Assembly (NCBI RefSeq): GCF_000382705.1
Contig: NZ_ARQE01000001.1
Location: 291,551 to 355,550 of the forward strand
Source of the DNA: Aureimonas ureilytica DSM 18598 = NBRC 106430
GTDB taxonomy: Bacteria > Pseudomonadota > Alphaproteobacteria > Rhizobiales > Rhizobiaceae
Direction: 5' to 3'
Length of the DNA stretch: 64,000 nucleotides
The position numbers and the translations under genes were made by a program. Below are positions 28,516 to 38,831 of this stretch, piece after piece (position 1 is the first letter of the stretch; the number at the start of each line of letters is the position of its first letter). The notes under the pieces were generated by a model. The model did no database searches. It saw only the letters and a list, made by a program, of their open reading frames with translations, and was not told where the DNA came from.

Positions 28516-31500
28516 TCTCCGACATCTTCATCCGCCGCCCGCGCCTTGCCGGCGTCATCTCCATCGTGGTCGTGCTGGCGGGCATTCTCGCCATCCTCGT
28601 CCTGCCCGTGTCGCAATATCCCGAGATCACGCCGCCGACGGTGAGCGTCTCGGCCAATTATCCCGGCGCCGATTCCACCGTTCTGGCGCAGGCCGTGGGC
28701 GATCCCTTGGAGCGCGCCATCAACGGCGTCGAGGACATGATCTACATGTCCTCGACCTCGACGGATTCGGGCACCTATTCGCTGTCCATCACCTTCGCCA
28801 TCGGCACCGATCCCGACATCGCGCAGGTCAACGTGTCGAACCGCGTGCAGCTCGCCACCGCGCAGCTGCCCGAAGCGGTGACGCGCCAGGGCGTCACCGT
28901 GCGCTCGCGCTCGCCCAACTTCCTGATGGCCGCGTCCTTCTTCTCCGAGGGCGGCCAGCTCTCGACCATCGATATCGGCGCCTTCCTGTCCTCCGACGTG
29001 GTGACGGCGCTGCAGCGCGTCGAGGGCGTCGGCGACGCCAATGTCCTCGGCAATGCCGATTATTCCATGCGCGTCTGGACCGACCCGGCGCGCATGGCGG
29101 CGCTGTCCATCTCGCCCGCCGACATCACGGCGGCGATCGCGGCGGAGAACCTGCCTGCCTCCACCGGCCAGATCGGCGGCTCGCCCGCGCCGGAGGGGCA
29201 GGCCCTCGTCTATACGATCACTTCGCAGGGCCAGCTCAACACGGCCGAGCAGTTCCAGAACATCGTGGTGCGCGCCGAGCCCTCCGGCGCCATCGTGCGG
29301 CTGAAGGACGTGGCGCGGGTGGAGCTTGGCTCGGAGAGCTACGCCGTCAACACCTATGTCCGCGACAATCCCGGCAAGACGATCCAGATCAACCAGGCGC
29401 CCGGCGCCAACGCGCTGCAGACCGTCACCGCCATCCGCGCCGAGCTGGACCGCCTGAAGGGCACGTTCCCGCAGGGGCTCGACTACGAGATCATCTACGA
29501 TTCCACGCAGTTCGTGGACGCCACGATCCACGAGATCGTGCTGACGCTCGCCATCACCGCCGCGATCATCGTGGTCGTGGTCTTCGTCTTCCTGCAGGAC
29601 TGGCGCTCGACGCTGATCCCGGCGCTCGCCATTCCCGTGTCGCTGATCGGCACCTTCGCGGTGCTGCTCGCCATCGGCTTCACCATCAACGTCATCACGC
29701 TTCTGGCGCTGATCCTCGCCATCGGCCTCGTGGTGGACGACGCCATTCTCGTGGTCGAGAACGTCCAGCGCGTCATGACCGAGCGCAAGATCGACCGCGT
29801 GGAAGCGACGCAGATCGCCATGCGCGAGATCACCGGGCCGATCGTCTCGACGACGCTGGTGCTCCTCGCCGTGTTCCTGCCGACCACCTTCCTGCCCGGC
29901 CTGTCCGGCCAGCTCTACCGCCAGTTCGGCATCGCGCTGTCGGTCTCGATGCTGCTCTCCTCGATCGTCGCCCTGACGCTGACGCCCGCGCTCACCGCCG
30001 CCATGCTGCGCCCGCCCAGCGCCGCCTGGGGGCCGCTGCGGTGGTTCAACGCGGGGCTGGATCGCACGCGCAACGCCTATGCGCGCTCGGTCGGCTTTCT
30101 CGTGCGCCGGGTCCTCCTCGCGCTCGGGGTGCTGGCGCTCGGCTTTGCGATCGCCTTCGTCTCCTTCGTCAACCTGCCCGCGACGCTGCTGCCCGACGAG
30201 GACCAGGGCGCGATCCTCTTCGACGTGTCGCTGCCCGACGGCGCCTCGCTCCAGCGCACCACCGAGGCCATGCTGGAAATCGGCGAGATTCTCGCCGAGA
30301 CCGAGGGCGTGAAGGCCTATGTCCTGAACGCCGGCTATTCGCTGCTCCAGTCCTCGCAGCGTTCCTCCGGGGGCCTCGGCATCGTCACGCTGGCGCCCTG
30401 GGGCGAGCGGCGCGATCTCTTCACCATTCTCGGCGAGCTGACCGGGCGCTTTGCCGCCATCCCGGGCGTGCAGGTCTCGGCCTTCCCGCCGCCGCCCATT
30501 CCCGGCCTCGGCTCGGTCGGCGGCTTCACCTTCGAGCTTCTGGCGCAAGGGGGCCAGGACCCGACCGAAGTGGCGCAGGTCGCCAACGCCTTCGTCGCGG
30601 CGGCCAACGAGCGGCCGGAGATCGGCACGGCCCGCACCACCTTCTCGGCCGACGTGCCGCGCCTCTACCTCAAGATCGATCGCGACCGCGCCGAAACGCT
30701 CGGCCTCAGCGTCTCCGACATCTACGACACGGTCGGCGGCGCGATGGGCGAGACCTATGTGAACCAGTTCATCTACCAGGGGCAGGTCTTCCAGGTCCGG
30801 CTTCAGGCGGAGGCCGACGCGCGCGCCAAGACGGCCGATATCGGCAATCTCTATGCCAAGAACGCCAGCGGCGAGATGGTGCCGCTGCGCTCGGTGGTGA
30901 CGGTGGACACGAGCTTCGGCCCCTATTCCGTGCCGCGCTTCAACCTCTTCACCGCGCCGCAGATCACCGGCCAGCCGGCGGCGGGCTATTCCTCGGGCGC
31001 GGCGCTGACCGCGCTGGAAGAGGTCGCGCGCGACACGCTGCCGCCCGGCTACAGCTACCAGTTCTCCGGCACGTCCTATCAGGAGCGGCAGGCGGGCTCG
31101 GTCACGTACCTCGCCTTCGGTCTCGCCTTCGTCTTCGCCTATCTGTTTCTCGTGGCGCAGTACGAAAGCTGGCTCCAGCCGCTCACCGTCATGCTGTCCA
31201 TCGCCATCGCGGCGGCGGGCGCGGCCGGGGCCCTGGCGCTGTTCGGCCAGACCTCCAATATCTATTCGCAGATCGGCATGGTCATGCTGATCGGCCTCGC
31301 CGCCAAGAACGCCATTCTGATCGTGGAATTCGCCAAGGAGCGACGCGAACTCGACCGGATGGAGATTACCGAGGCCGCGATCATGGGCGCGCGCCAGCGC
31401 TTCCGCGCCGTGTTGATGACGGCGCTCGCCTTCATTCTCGGCCTTGTGCCGCTGGTCGTGGCGAGCGGGGCGGGCGCGGCGGCGCGCAACTCGATCGGCA

Positions 31501-31736
31501 TCGCGGCGGTCGGCGGCATGCTGGCGGCGACGACGATCGGCATCTTCATCGTGCCGGCCCTCTTCGCCCTGTTCGAGCGGCTCGGCGAAGGGCGCGGCGG
31601 CAAGTTCTGGGGCCGCGAGAAGAACCGCGCCAAGGGCCGCCGGAACCCGAGCGAGCGCCTGCCCTGGCATTTCGGCGAGGGCGAGAAGGGCGGGGGCGAG
31701 AAAGGCGGGGGCGAGCGCGCCGTGCCCGCCGAATGA
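28512..31736 (+). CDS. RND efflux pump permease, HAE1 family
   Basis: A 1074-residue proton-driven multidrug efflux permease of the AcrB type. The N-terminus has the family [18 protein letters not shown]; the transmembrane IV region shows [20 protein letters not shown] with the two proton-relay aspartates, and [31 protein letters not shown] matches TM6. The usual two large periplasmic loops are present. A C-terminal extension after residue 1030 includes Gly/Lys/Glu-rich repeats ([15 protein letters not shown]). It is translationally coupled to the adaptor gene. Substrate cannot be predicted. Confidence 0.95.
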   Translation: MISDIFIRRPRLAGVISIVVVLAGILAILVLPVSQYPEITPPTVSVSANYPGADSTVLAQAVGDPLERAINGVEDMIYMSSTSTDSGTYSLSITFAIGTDPDIAQVNVSNRVQLATAQLPEAVTRQGVTVRSRSPNFLMAASFFSEGGQLSTIDIGAFLSSDVVTALQRVEGVGDANVLGNADYSMRVWTDPARMAALSISPADITAAIAAENLPASTGQIGGSPAPEGQALVYTITSQGQLNTAEQFQNIVVRAEPSGAIVRLKDVARVELGSESYAVNTYVRDNPGKTIQINQAPGANALQTVTAIRAELDRLKGTFPQGLDYEIIYDSTQFVDATIHEIVLTLAITAAIIVVVVFVFLQDWRSTLIPALAIPVSLIGTFAVLLAIGFTINVITLLALILAIGLVVDDAILVVENVQRVMTERKIDRVEATQIAMREITGPIVSTTLVLLAVFLPTTFLPGLSGQLYRQFGIALSVSMLLSSIVALTLTPALTAAMLRPPSAAWGPLRWFNAGLDRTRNAYARSVGFLVRRVLLALGVLALGFAIAFVSFVNLPATLLPDEDQGAILFDVSLPDGASLQRTTEAMLEIGEILAETEGVKAYVLNAGYSLLQSSQRSSGGLGIVTLAPWGERRDLFTILGELTGRFAAIPGVQVSAFPPPPIPGLGSVGGFTFELLAQGGQDPTEVAQVANAFVAAANERPEIGTARTTFSADVPRLYLKIDRDRAETLGLSVSDIYDTVGGAMGETYVNQFIYQGQVFQVRLQAEADARAKTADIGNLYAKNASGEMVPLRSVVTVDTSFGPYSVPRFNLFTAPQITGQPAAGYSSGAALTALEEVARDTLPPGYSYQFSGTSYQERQAGSVTYLAFGLAFVFAYLFLVAQYESWLQPLTVMLSIAIAAAGAAGALALFGQTSNIYSQIGMVMLIGLAAKNAILIVEFAKERRELDRMEITEAAIMGARQRFRAVLMTALAFILGLVPLVVASGAGAAARNSIGIAAVGGMLAATTIGIFIVPALFALFERLGEGRGGKFWGREKNRAKGRRNPSERLPWHFGEGEKGGGEKGGGERAVPAE

Positions 31737-31747
31737 CCTTATGCCCG

Positions 31748-31849
31748 AACGACGAGACAGCCCGCACGATCGGACGACCAGAATGACGAGACGGCCCGCA
31801 CGATCGGACGACCAGAATGACGAGACGGCCCGCATGATCGACCAGCCCG
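31748..31849. repeat. 34-bp tandem repeat, three copies
   Basis: Three head-to-tail 34-bp units start at 31748, 31782 and 31816. Units 1 and 2 differ at two bases; unit 3 is the same for its first 24 bases except one, then diverges. They fill the 131-bp gap between the RND permease stop and the next gene. No other copy was noticed in the window. Confidence 0.9.
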
Positions 31850-31867
31850 AATGACCTTGGGACGCGC

Positions 31868-32671
31868 ATGAAGGCCCCCGGCTCGTCGCTCCCGCCTTTC
31901 CCGCCGCTCCGCCAATCCCCGACACGGCTCCACCTTCGCCTTCGTGGCGAGGTGGAACCTTTGAGCGAGGGGACGGATCGCGCTCGACCGAAAGCCGGGC
32001 CGGATCGCCCCGCGCCGCCCGCGCCCCGCCATGTCGCCGTCGTCGGCAACGCGCCGGAGGCCGGCGCGATCGGCGCCGCGGTCGACCGGGCGGACTGGGT
32101 GTTCCGCTTCAACAACGCGCAGGGCTTCGGCGGCGCGACGGGGCGGCGGCTGACGCATCTCTTCCTGATGAATTTCGGCGGCCAGACCCGCGAATGGCTG
32201 GACATGCCGGGCTTCCACCGCCGCGCCGCGGTCGCCCGCGCGCAGGGCTTCGTCCTGCCGATCGACCCCGGCCTCGAGGAGCGCCGGCGCCCGACCCCGA
32301 CGATGCGCAAGAAAGCGAGCGGCGAGCACGACTGGACGCCGGAACTCGGCGCCCGGCTTCGCCCGCTCGGCCACCCGGTCTGGCTCTTGCGCGATCCGCT
32401 CTTCTGGGCGGCGCAGGCGGCGCTGCGCGACATGGGGGCCGAGGCCGATCCCGTGCCGAGCACGGGCTTTCTGGCTCTCTTCCTCCTCGTTCGTCACCGC
32501 CCGGCGAGCCTGGAGCGCATCGACGTTCACGGCTTCGGCTTCGGCGGCTGGGAGGGCCATAGCTGGGCGGCGGAGCGGCTTTGGGTGGAGCGGCAGGCGC
32601 GCGACGGGCGGCTCCGCCTCCATCCCTGCGGCGCGCCCCGGCTTGAAGGGGCCTCGCGCTCCGATAGCTAA
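31868..32671 (+). CDS. GT29 sialyltransferase-like glycosyltransferase
   Basis: A 267-residue protein. Starting near residue 54, HVAVVGNAPEAGAIGAAVDRADWVFRFN resembles the GT29 L-type motif (nucleotide-binding VGNGPS...D..D.V.RFN), and VPSTGFLALFLLV resembles the S motif with Pro-Ser-Thr-Gly. Bacterial members of this group are poorly characterised, so donor and acceptor are unknown. The first 50 residues are Pro/Arg-rich and may be untranslated or disordered. The gene follows a tandem-repeat array behind the RND pump, with no other surface-glycan genes adjacent. Confidence 0.65.
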   Translation: MKAPGSSLPPFPPLRQSPTRLHLRLRGEVEPLSEGTDRARPKAGPDRPAPPAPRHVAVVGNAPEAGAIGAAVDRADWVFRFNNAQGFGGATGRRLTHLFLMNFGGQTREWLDMPGFHRRAAVARAQGFVLPIDPGLEERRRPTPTMRKKASGEHDWTPELGARLRPLGHPVWLLRDPLFWAAQAALRDMGAEADPVPSTGFLALFLLVRHRPASLERIDVHGFGFGGWEGHSWAAERLWVERQARDGRLRLHPCGAPRLEGASRSDS

Positions 32672-32711
32672 TCCGGTGGAGCGCCCCCGAGCGGCGCGAC
32701 GGGGAGCCTTC

Positions 32712-33239
32712 ATGAGCGAACGAAACTGGCCGGACGGGCTGTCGCCGCCGCATCTCGAAGGCCCGACGCCGGTTCGCCGCCACGCGAGCCCCGTGTCCTT
32801 CGTGCTCCTCGGAAGCCTTCTCCTCGCCGCGCTCTTCGGCGCCTTCGGCGGCGGCGCGCCGCCGATGCTCCAGACACGGGGCGAGGGGGCCGATCTCGCG
32901 ATCACCGGGCCGCAGCTCCTGCGCAATGGCGAGTTCTTCGAGACCCATGTCACCATGACCCCGGGCGCCGACGCGGCCGACCTGACGCTCGCCCTCGACG
33001 CGCCCTTGCTGCGCGATCTCACGCAGAATTCCATGATCCCCGCCGCCTCCGAGGAGGGCTTCGAGGACGGCGCCTTCCGCTTCCGCTACGGGCCGGTGAA
33101 GGCGGGCGAGCGTTTCGAGGTGAAGATGGACTTCCAGATCAACCCGGCGCTTCTCGGCGGCACGCGGGGCGACGTCGCCGTTTACGACGGCGCGCGGGAA
33201 CTGGCGCGGCTGCCCTATCGGATCGAGGTTCGCCCCTGA
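32712..33239 (+). CDS. Hypothetical single-pass membrane protein
   Basis: A 175-residue protein I do not recognise. A short cytoplasmic stretch is followed by one hydrophobic segment at about 26-46 (PVSFVLLGSLLLAALFGAFGGG), then a soluble beta-rich domain with no cysteine that would face the periplasm. Its stop overlaps the start of the DUF421 gene (TGATG), so the two are probably expressed and may act together in the membrane. ATG at 32712 has GGGGAG 9 bases upstream. Confidence 0.75.
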   Translation: MSERNWPDGLSPPHLEGPTPVRRHASPVSFVLLGSLLLAALFGAFGGGAPPMLQTRGEGADLAITGPQLLRNGEFFETHVTMTPGADAADLTLALDAPLLRDLTQNSMIPAASEEGFEDGAFRFRYGPVKAGERFEVKMDFQINPALLGGTRGDVAVYDGARELARLPYRIEVRP

Positions 33240-33736
33240 TGGACATCGTGCTGCGCGCCACCGTGATGTTCGCGGTGCTCTATCTTCTCGTCCGGCTCCT
33301 GGGAAAACGCGAACTCGGGCAGATGACGCCCTTCGAGCTTCTGGTGATGATCGTCATGGGCGATCTCATCCAGCAGGGCGTCACCCACAACGACTTCTCG
33401 CTGACCGGCGCGACGCTCGCCGTCGTCACCTTCGCCTTCTGGGGCCTCGTTCTTTCCTGGGCGAGCTATCTTTCGCCCCGCGCCGAGCGCCTGCTGGAAG
33501 GCGTGCCGCGCGTCATCCTGCGCGACGGGAAGCTCCTGGAGGACAATCTGCGCCGCGACCGCATCACGCGGCGCGAGGTGGAATCGGAAATGCGCCTCGC
33601 CGGCATCGCGCGCATGGAGGATGTCGCCTGGGCCATTCTGGAGCCGCAGGGCAAGATCAGCTTCATCCGCGCCGAGAAGGGCGGCGAGGCGCCGGACCCC
33701 TCGCGCCAGAGCGCCAACGCGGATCTCGCGACCTGA
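33239..33736 (+). CDS. DUF421 (YetF-like) membrane protein
   Basis: A 165-residue protein of the DUF421/YetF family, which has three N-terminal transmembrane helices and a cytoplasmic domain. Family blocks visible are LYLLVRLLGKRELGQMTPFELLVM in the first 45 residues, GVPRVILRDGKLLEDNLRRDRITRREVESEMR and the ISFIRAEKGG end. Bacillus homologues act in spore germination-linked membrane functions; the role here is unknown. Coupled to the preceding membrane protein by a TGATG overlap. Confidence 0.9.
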   Translation: MDIVLRATVMFAVLYLLVRLLGKRELGQMTPFELLVMIVMGDLIQQGVTHNDFSLTGATLAVVTFAFWGLVLSWASYLSPRAERLLEGVPRVILRDGKLLEDNLRRDRITRREVESEMRLAGIARMEDVAWAILEPQGKISFIRAEKGGEAPDPSRQSANADLAT

Positions 33737-33739
33737 CCT

Positions 33740-34735
33740 CTACTGCGCGGGGAAGATCGCGCGCAGATCGGCCAGCTTGTCGTTCACCAGCCAGCCGTAA
33801 TAGTTCTCTTCGGGCATGCGCGGCGACTGGCCATTCGCCTGACGGCGGACATTCTCGGCCTTCAGGCGGCGCGCGCGGGTGATCGGGTCGCCGACATTGT
33901 AGAGCGTCGCGGTGATGCCCGGGTTACGCGAAATGTCGAAGCCGGCGATCGAGCGGTACTTGTCGATCGAGGAGCGGATCACCGCCGCCATGTAGTGAAG
34001 CGACTTGTCGGGGTCCATGATCGCCGCATAGACGCCGCCGGCATCGCGCATGTCGAGATCGGGATAGCCGGACACGCGATGCACGATATCGGACACGGCG
34101 AGCGCCGTCATCGGGTTGATCTGCCCGAGGCCGAAGGTCTGGCCGGCATAATAGGGCTGGAAGAAGACCGCGCCGAAGCGGTTGTCCGGGTAGGAGCGCC
34201 CGTCCACGCTCTTGCCCCGGAAGCTCTGCTCATAGACCTGCTCGCGGCAGCTCCACAGAAGCTCGTCGTCCCGCGTGAAGCCCTTGCAGCGGTCGAACTC
34301 GGGCCGCGCCACGAAGCTCTCGATCGGCTCGCCCTTGTAGGCGAAGTCGATGCCGGAGTTCAGATAGGACATGGCCTTGACGTAATAGGTCTGAAGCCGG
34401 TCGAGCGCGTCCACGTTGTAGGTGTGCTCGCCGACCAGCGCGCCGGCGATGTGGATCGGGTCGATCCCGTAGGCGCGGGCCGCCGCGCGCACCTTGCCCT
34501 GCAGGTCGCGATTGGTCGCGAGAAGCTGGTGGATCTTGCGATACTTGGCCTCGAAATTGCCGCCCGTCGCCGCCGTGCGCGAATAGGAAAAGCCGGGAAT
34601 GCCGGGCTGCGAGGCGTTGCGGTTGCCGGGCGGAACATCCGTGACGGACTGCGCCCGCGCGGGCTGGCCAGCGGTCAGCGCAGCGGGGATGGTAATGAGC
34701 AGGCCCGCCAGAAGCGCGGCGAGAAGACGGGACAT
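33740..34735 (-). CDS. DUF1402 family exported protein
   Basis: A 331-residue exported protein with a signal peptide ending near residue 28 (LTIPAALTAGQPARA). The mature part has a lysozyme-like helical pattern (AAARAYGIDPIHIAGALVGEH with a conserved Glu, then FGLGQINPMTALA), reminiscent of transglycosylase SLT folds, and a C-terminal ENYYGWLVNDKL. DUF1402 is common in Rhizobiales and a peptidoglycan role is plausible but unproven. It is convergent with the DUF421 gene, only three bases apart. Confidence 0.85.
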   Translation of the reverse strand: MSRLLAALLAGLLITIPAALTAGQPARAQSVTDVPPGNRNASQPGIPGFSYSRTAATGGNFEAKYRKIHQLLATNRDLQGKVRAAARAYGIDPIHIAGALVGEHTYNVDALDRLQTYYVKAMSYLNSGIDFAYKGEPIESFVARPEFDRCKGFTRDDELLWSCREQVYEQSFRGKSVDGRSYPDNRFGAVFFQPYYAGQTFGLGQINPMTALAVSDIVHRVSGYPDLDMRDAGGVYAAIMDPDKSLHYMAAVIRSSIDKYRSIAGFDISRNPGITATLYNVGDPITRARRLKAENVRRQANGQSPRMPEENYYGWLVNDKLADLRAIFPAQ

Positions 34736-34863
34736 GGAACGACCTTCGAACGGGAAGGCCTCCGCATAGGCCGGAAATTGCGGTGAGCGTGAGGCAGGAC
34801 GCGTCCTCTTACAGGGCGAAGCCCGGCCGACGTAAGCCGCTCCGACGATTTTTGCGCCCGGCG

Positions 34864-34879
34864 TGTCACACGTGAAACA
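34864..34879. promoter_or_regulatory. Degenerate parS-like site
   Basis: TGTCACACGTGAAACA matches the parS consensus at 14 of 16 positions, with an intact right half. It lies in the intergenic gap between the DUF1402 and Lrp genes. Much weaker than the three strong sites, so binding is uncertain. Confidence 0.3.
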
Positions 34880-34896
34880 CTCTAGAGCCGATGCTC

Positions 34897-35358
34897 TCAG
34901 GCGTAGCGGGTCGGAACCGCCGTCAGCGATTTCACCGTTTCCATGGAAATGAAGGCCGACATGTCGGCGAGGCTGACCTTGGAGACCAGGCGCTTGTAGA
35001 TCGCGTCGTAGTGCTCGACATTGGGCAGCACGATCTTGAGAATGTAATCGACATTGCCGGTCAGCCGGTGGACCTCGACGATTTCGGGGATCGCGCCGAC
35101 CGCCTGATGGAACTCCTCCAGCCAGCCCTTCTCGTGCCGCGCCGTCTTCACGAGGACGAAGATCGTGGTGGGCAGGTTGATGCGCTTGCGGTCCACCAGC
35201 GCCACGCGCCGCGCCAGATAGCCCTCGTCCTTCAGGCGCTGGATACGCCGCGAGCAGGCCGAGGGGGACAGGGACAAGCGCTCGGCAAGGTCCGCCACGG
35301 AGCGGTCGGCATCGTCCTGAAGCAGTGTCAGAAGCTGGTGGTCGCGATCATCGAGCAT
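34897..35358 (-). CDS. Lrp/AsnC family transcriptional regulator
   Basis: A 153-residue feast/famine regulator. The N-terminal helix-turn-helix covers about residues 1-60 ([19 protein letters not shown], then [22 protein letters not shown]), and the C-terminal RAM ligand domain follows ([13 protein letters not shown]). ATG at 35358 is chosen; an open frame extends 36 codons further. It is divergent from an aspartate racemase-like gene across a 163-bp gap, a common arrangement for Lrp proteins controlling their neighbour. Confidence 0.93.
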   Translation of the reverse strand: MLDDRDHQLLTLLQDDADRSVADLAERLSLSPSACSRRIQRLKDEGYLARRVALVDRKRINLPTTIFVLVKTARHEKGWLEEFHQAVGAIPEIVEVHRLTGNVDYILKIVLPNVEHYDAIYKRLVSKVSLADMSAFISMETVKSLTAVPTRYA

Positions 35359-35521
35359 GGCGGATTGATGCACGGCTTCCGATCCACGCGCAATCCTTTC
35401 GCGCTCCATGGCAGAAGCGCGCGTCGATCGTGTGCGAAAAGGGGTGGTACGAGCGCGAAAACGCATCCCGCATTCGGCGCCTCGCCGCCATCATGGGAGC
35501 GCATCGAACGGGAGACACGAG

Positions 35522-36277
35522 ATGAAGCGCATCGGGCTGATCGGCGGCATGAGCTGGGAATCCACCGCCACCTATTATCGCCTTGCCAACGAGGCGGTGC
35601 GCGCGGCGCGCGGCTCGCTCGCTTCGGCCGACATCCTGCTTCACTCGCTCGACTTCTCCGCCGTGGTGGCGCTTCAGAAGGCGGGCCGCTGGGATCTGGC
35701 GGCCGAGATGCTGGCCGACAGCGCCCGGCGTCTGGAGCGGGCCGGCGCGGATTGCGTGCTGATCTGCACCAACACGATGCATCTCGTCTCGGCCGAGGTT
35801 CAGGCCGCCGTGTCGATCCCGCTCATCGACATCATCCATGAGACCGGCGCGACGCTGAGCCGGGCCGGCTTCTCGCGCCCGCTGCTTCTCGCCACGGCCT
35901 ACACGATGGAACACGGCTTCTATGCCGACCGGATGGAAGCGGCGACCGGCTTCCGCCCGCTCGTGCCGGACGCGGCCGACCGCGCCTTCGTTCACCGCGT
36001 CATCTTCGAGGAGCTTTGCGCCGGCCATGTCGATCCGGCCTCGCGGCGCGGCTTCGAGGCGGTGGTGGAGCGCGGCCGCGCGGCGGGCGCCGACAGCGTG
36101 ATCCTCGGCTGCACCGAGATCGGGCTTCTGGTGCGCCCCGACGCGCTGGCCCTGCCGGGCGTCTGCTCGACGGAAATCCACGCGGCGGCGGCGGTGCGCT
36201 TCGCGCTCGGCGAGGCGGCTCGCGAAACCGTCACATGGACCGACAATGCCAAGCTTCGCGAACGCGTTGCGGCCTAG
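35522..36277 (+). CDS. Aspartate/glutamate racemase family protein
   Basis: A 251-residue cofactor-independent racemase-family enzyme. Two catalytic cysteine regions are visible: ICTNTMHLV near residue 81 and LGCTEIGLLV near 197, the same spacing as in aspartate racemases, with the N-terminal IGLIGGMSWEST. It interconverts L- and D-amino acids; aspartate is the usual substrate, though this group includes amino-acid racemases of other specificity. Divergent from an Lrp-type regulator, suggesting amino-acid-responsive control. Confidence 0.92.
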   Translation: MKRIGLIGGMSWESTATYYRLANEAVRAARGSLASADILLHSLDFSAVVALQKAGRWDLAAEMLADSARRLERAGADCVLICTNTMHLVSAEVQAAVSIPLIDIIHETGATLSRAGFSRPLLLATAYTMEHGFYADRMEAATGFRPLVPDAADRAFVHRVIFEELCAGHVDPASRRGFEAVVERGRAAGADSVILGCTEIGLLVRPDALALPGVCSTEIHAAAAVRFALGEAARETVTWTDNAKLRERVAA

Positions 36278-36405
36278 GCTGAACTGTCGCTGACGGCGCG
36301 GGCGGCGGGAGCGTCAGGCTCTCCACCCCGCGCCCTTGGCGATCGGGACGGCCGGGCCTCCGGCTCGGCCCGACATCTGCCGCATTCGCCTTGGATTGCC
36401 AGCCC

Positions 36406-37209
36406 ATGTGCCGCCTTCTCGCCTATGCCGGGACGCCGCTCTTTCTGGAAGATCTCCTGATCCGCCCGGAAGGCTCCCTCGTGTCGCAATCCATGGCCGC
36501 GCGCGAGGCGCGCACCGTGGTGAACGGGGATGGCTGCGGCCTCGGCTGGTATGGCGAGCGCTTGGAGCCGGGCCTTTATCGCGGCATCCTGCCGGCCTGG
36601 TCGGACGCCAATCTCACCTCGCTCTGCCGCCAGATCCGCTCCGGCCTGTTTCTGGCCCATGTACGGGCGGCCACCAGCGGCGGCGTCTCCACCAGCAATT
36701 GCCACCCTTTCGCCCATGGCCAGCAGCTCTTTATGCACAATGGCCAGATCGGCGGCTATGCGGGCCTGCGCCGGCGGGTCGAGGGCATGATTTCCGACGC
36801 GCTTTACCCTTCGCGCAAGGGCACCTGCGATTCCGAGGCGATCTTCCTGGCCGCGCTGAGCCGCGGTCTCGAAAACGATCCGGTCGCCGCCTTTCGCGAT
36901 ACGCTGGGCGAGATCGAGGCGATGCGCCGTGCCGCGTCGTCGGATGAGCCGGTGCGCTTTGCCGCCGTGCATTCCGATGGCGAGCGGCTCTTCGCCTTTC
37001 GCTGGGCGAGCGACGACAAGCCGCCCTCGCTCTATGCCCGCAGCGAGGGGACGAGCGTGCTCGTCGCCTCCGAGCCCTGCGGCACGGGCATGGCCGGCTG
37101 GCAGGTCATCCCGCCCGGCAGCGTTCTGGAGGCCGACCGCACGGGACGCCTGTTCCTGCGCCCCTTCGGGGTGGACGCGCCCCGCGCCGAGGCGATCCGG
37201 GCCGCCTGA
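36406..37209 (+). CDS. Class II glutamine amidotransferase (YafJ/EgtC-like)
   Basis: A 267-residue Ntn-hydrolase. Cys2 in MCRLLAY would be the nucleophile after methionine removal, and NGDGCGLGWY, FLAHVRAATSG and SNCHPF-containing blocks are typical of the stand-alone GATase II group. Related members include YafJ and the ergothioneine enzyme EgtC, a gamma-glutamyl amidohydrolase; no ergothioneine genes are adjacent, so the substrate is unknown. Stand-alone gene between a racemase-like gene and a convergent MFS transporter. Confidence 0.9.
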   Translation: MCRLLAYAGTPLFLEDLLIRPEGSLVSQSMAAREARTVVNGDGCGLGWYGERLEPGLYRGILPAWSDANLTSLCRQIRSGLFLAHVRAATSGGVSTSNCHPFAHGQQLFMHNGQIGGYAGLRRRVEGMISDALYPSRKGTCDSEAIFLAALSRGLENDPVAAFRDTLGEIEAMRRAASSDEPVRFAAVHSDGERLFAFRWASDDKPPSLYARSEGTSVLVASEPCGTGMAGWQVIPPGSVLEADRTGRLFLRPFGVDAPRAEAIRAA

Positions 37210-37236
37210 GCGGCCCGGCGATCCTGTTTATCCTCG

Positions 37237-38547
37237 TCAGGCGAGCGCGCGGTTGCGCGTCTCGACGCCGATCCGCGTCACCGCGAAGGCCGCCACCAGA
37301 AGCAGCGCGGCATAGAGCGCGAGCGCGCCGGCAAAGCTCGCCGCCATCACGGGCGCCAGCAGCGAAGGGGCGAGAAGCCCACCGAGCCGCGCCATGGCCC
37401 CGGCGCTGCCCATGCCCGTCGCGCGAAGCTCGGTCGGGTAGAGTTCCGGCGTGATGACGTAGAGCGCGCCCCAGGTGCCGAGCAGCGCGAAGCTCATGAG
37501 AAGCGTCGCCGTGGTCACGAGAGCGGCATTGAGGCCCAGCGCGTAGAGGCCGCAGCCGAGCGCGCTGAGGACGAGGAAGCCGATCAGCGTCGGCTTGCGG
37601 CCCCAGCGCTCCACGCCATAGGCGGCGAGCGCATAGCCGGGAATCTGCGCCAGCGCCACCAGCACCAGGAAGAGATGCCCGCGCACGAAGCCGAAGCCCT
37701 GGCCGGCGAGCTGCACCGGGAGCCAGACGAAGACGCCGTAATAGCTCATGGACACGAGCAGCCAGACCACGAGGATCGGCAGGGTGACGCCGCGCAGCGC
37801 GGCCGAGAAGATCGAGCCGCCCTGGCGCTCGGCGGGCAGGACCAGCTCGCCCTCCGGCAGCGTGGTGCCGTTGCGCGCGGCCATCGTGTCGAGGATCGCG
37901 CGCGCTTCCGCCGTCCGGCCCTGGCGCAGGAGATACATCGGGGATTCGGGCACCCAGAGGCGGATGAACAGGCCGATCACGGCCGGCAGGCCGGTGATCA
38001 GGAACAGGACGCGCCAGGGCTCGGCCGCGCCGCTCTGCTGCACGGCGAGGGCGGCCAGCGCCACCAGAACCGTGCCGGGCGCCCAGGCGCCTTCCAGCAT
38101 GACCAGCCAGCGCCCGCGCTTTTTCGGCGGCAGGAACTCGGCCATCATCGCGTAATCCACCGGCAGCGTGCCGCCGACGCCGAGCCCGGTGAGGAAGCGC
38201 AGCGCGAGCAGCCAGGTGAAGTCCGGCGCGAAGGCCGAGGCGATGCCGAACACGGCGTCGAGGAGAATGGTGATGATCAGGACGTTGCGCCGCCCGATCC
38301 GGTCCGCCAACCGCCCGAAGACGAAGGCGCCGACCAGCATGCCCAGAAAGAACAGCGTCCCGGTCTGAAGCGCCTGCGGCACGGACAGGCCGAAGCTCGC
38401 GGCGATCGAGACGACCGTGAAGCCGATCGCCAGCACCTGCATGGCGTCGGCGGCCCAGACGAGGCCGAAGGTCAGAAGCAGCCGTTTCTGGAAGGGGCCG
38501 GTGCCCACGGTCTCCAGAGCGGTTTCGAAAGGCAGGGTGCGGGGCAT
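37237..38547 (-). CDS. MFS transporter, metabolite:H+ symporter type
   Basis: A 436-residue membrane transporter with twelve predicted helices. The loop 2-3 signature GRLADRIGRRNVL and the internal LTGLGVGGTLPVDYAMMAEFLPPKKRGRW match the sugar/organic-acid symporter branch, with a long central loop carrying MAARNGTTLP. Substrate cannot be named. It is convergent with the amidotransferase gene. A terminator at 38832-38884 belongs to the hslU transcript, to its right, not to this gene. Confidence 0.92.
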   Translation of the reverse strand: MPRTLPFETALETVGTGPFQKRLLLTFGLVWAADAMQVLAIGFTVVSIAASFGLSVPQALQTGTLFFLGMLVGAFVFGRLADRIGRRNVLIITILLDAVFGIASAFAPDFTWLLALRFLTGLGVGGTLPVDYAMMAEFLPPKKRGRWLVMLEGAWAPGTVLVALAALAVQQSGAAEPWRVLFLITGLPAVIGLFIRLWVPESPMYLLRQGRTAEARAILDTMAARNGTTLPEGELVLPAERQGGSIFSAALRGVTLPILVVWLLVSMSYYGVFVWLPVQLAGQGFGFVRGHLFLVLVALAQIPGYALAAYGVERWGRKPTLIGFLVLSALGCGLYALGLNAALVTTATLLMSFALLGTWGALYVITPELYPTELRATGMGSAGAMARLGGLLAPSLLAPVMAASFAGALALYAALLLVAAFAVTRIGVETRNRALA

Positions 38548-38831
38548 GGGATCGGACCAAAAAGGCGCCAGGGAAGGCGCGGGGGGCCGATTTGTGTCAG
38601 GCTAAAGGCCTGCGTCAAGCCGTTGCACTGCGGGAAAATCGGCAGGGCAACGCGGGTGGCCGGGGGCGGTCCGTCTCATGAGAATCGTTGTGGCACCGTT
38701 CAGGCGCGGCGGGTCCACCGCTTTGCGATGGCGCATCAGAGCCTTCGGGCGAACCGCCTCGACGCATCGTCCGGCGCCCCCGGCTTGCCGCGCCATCTCC
38801 CCGGCCCCGATTTGAACGCGCTCTCAAAGGC

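Noticed and set aside
36406-37209. Ergothioneine synthesis gene egtC
   Set aside because: No egtB or egtD near it; the stand-alone amidotransferase fits the more general YafJ group equally well.
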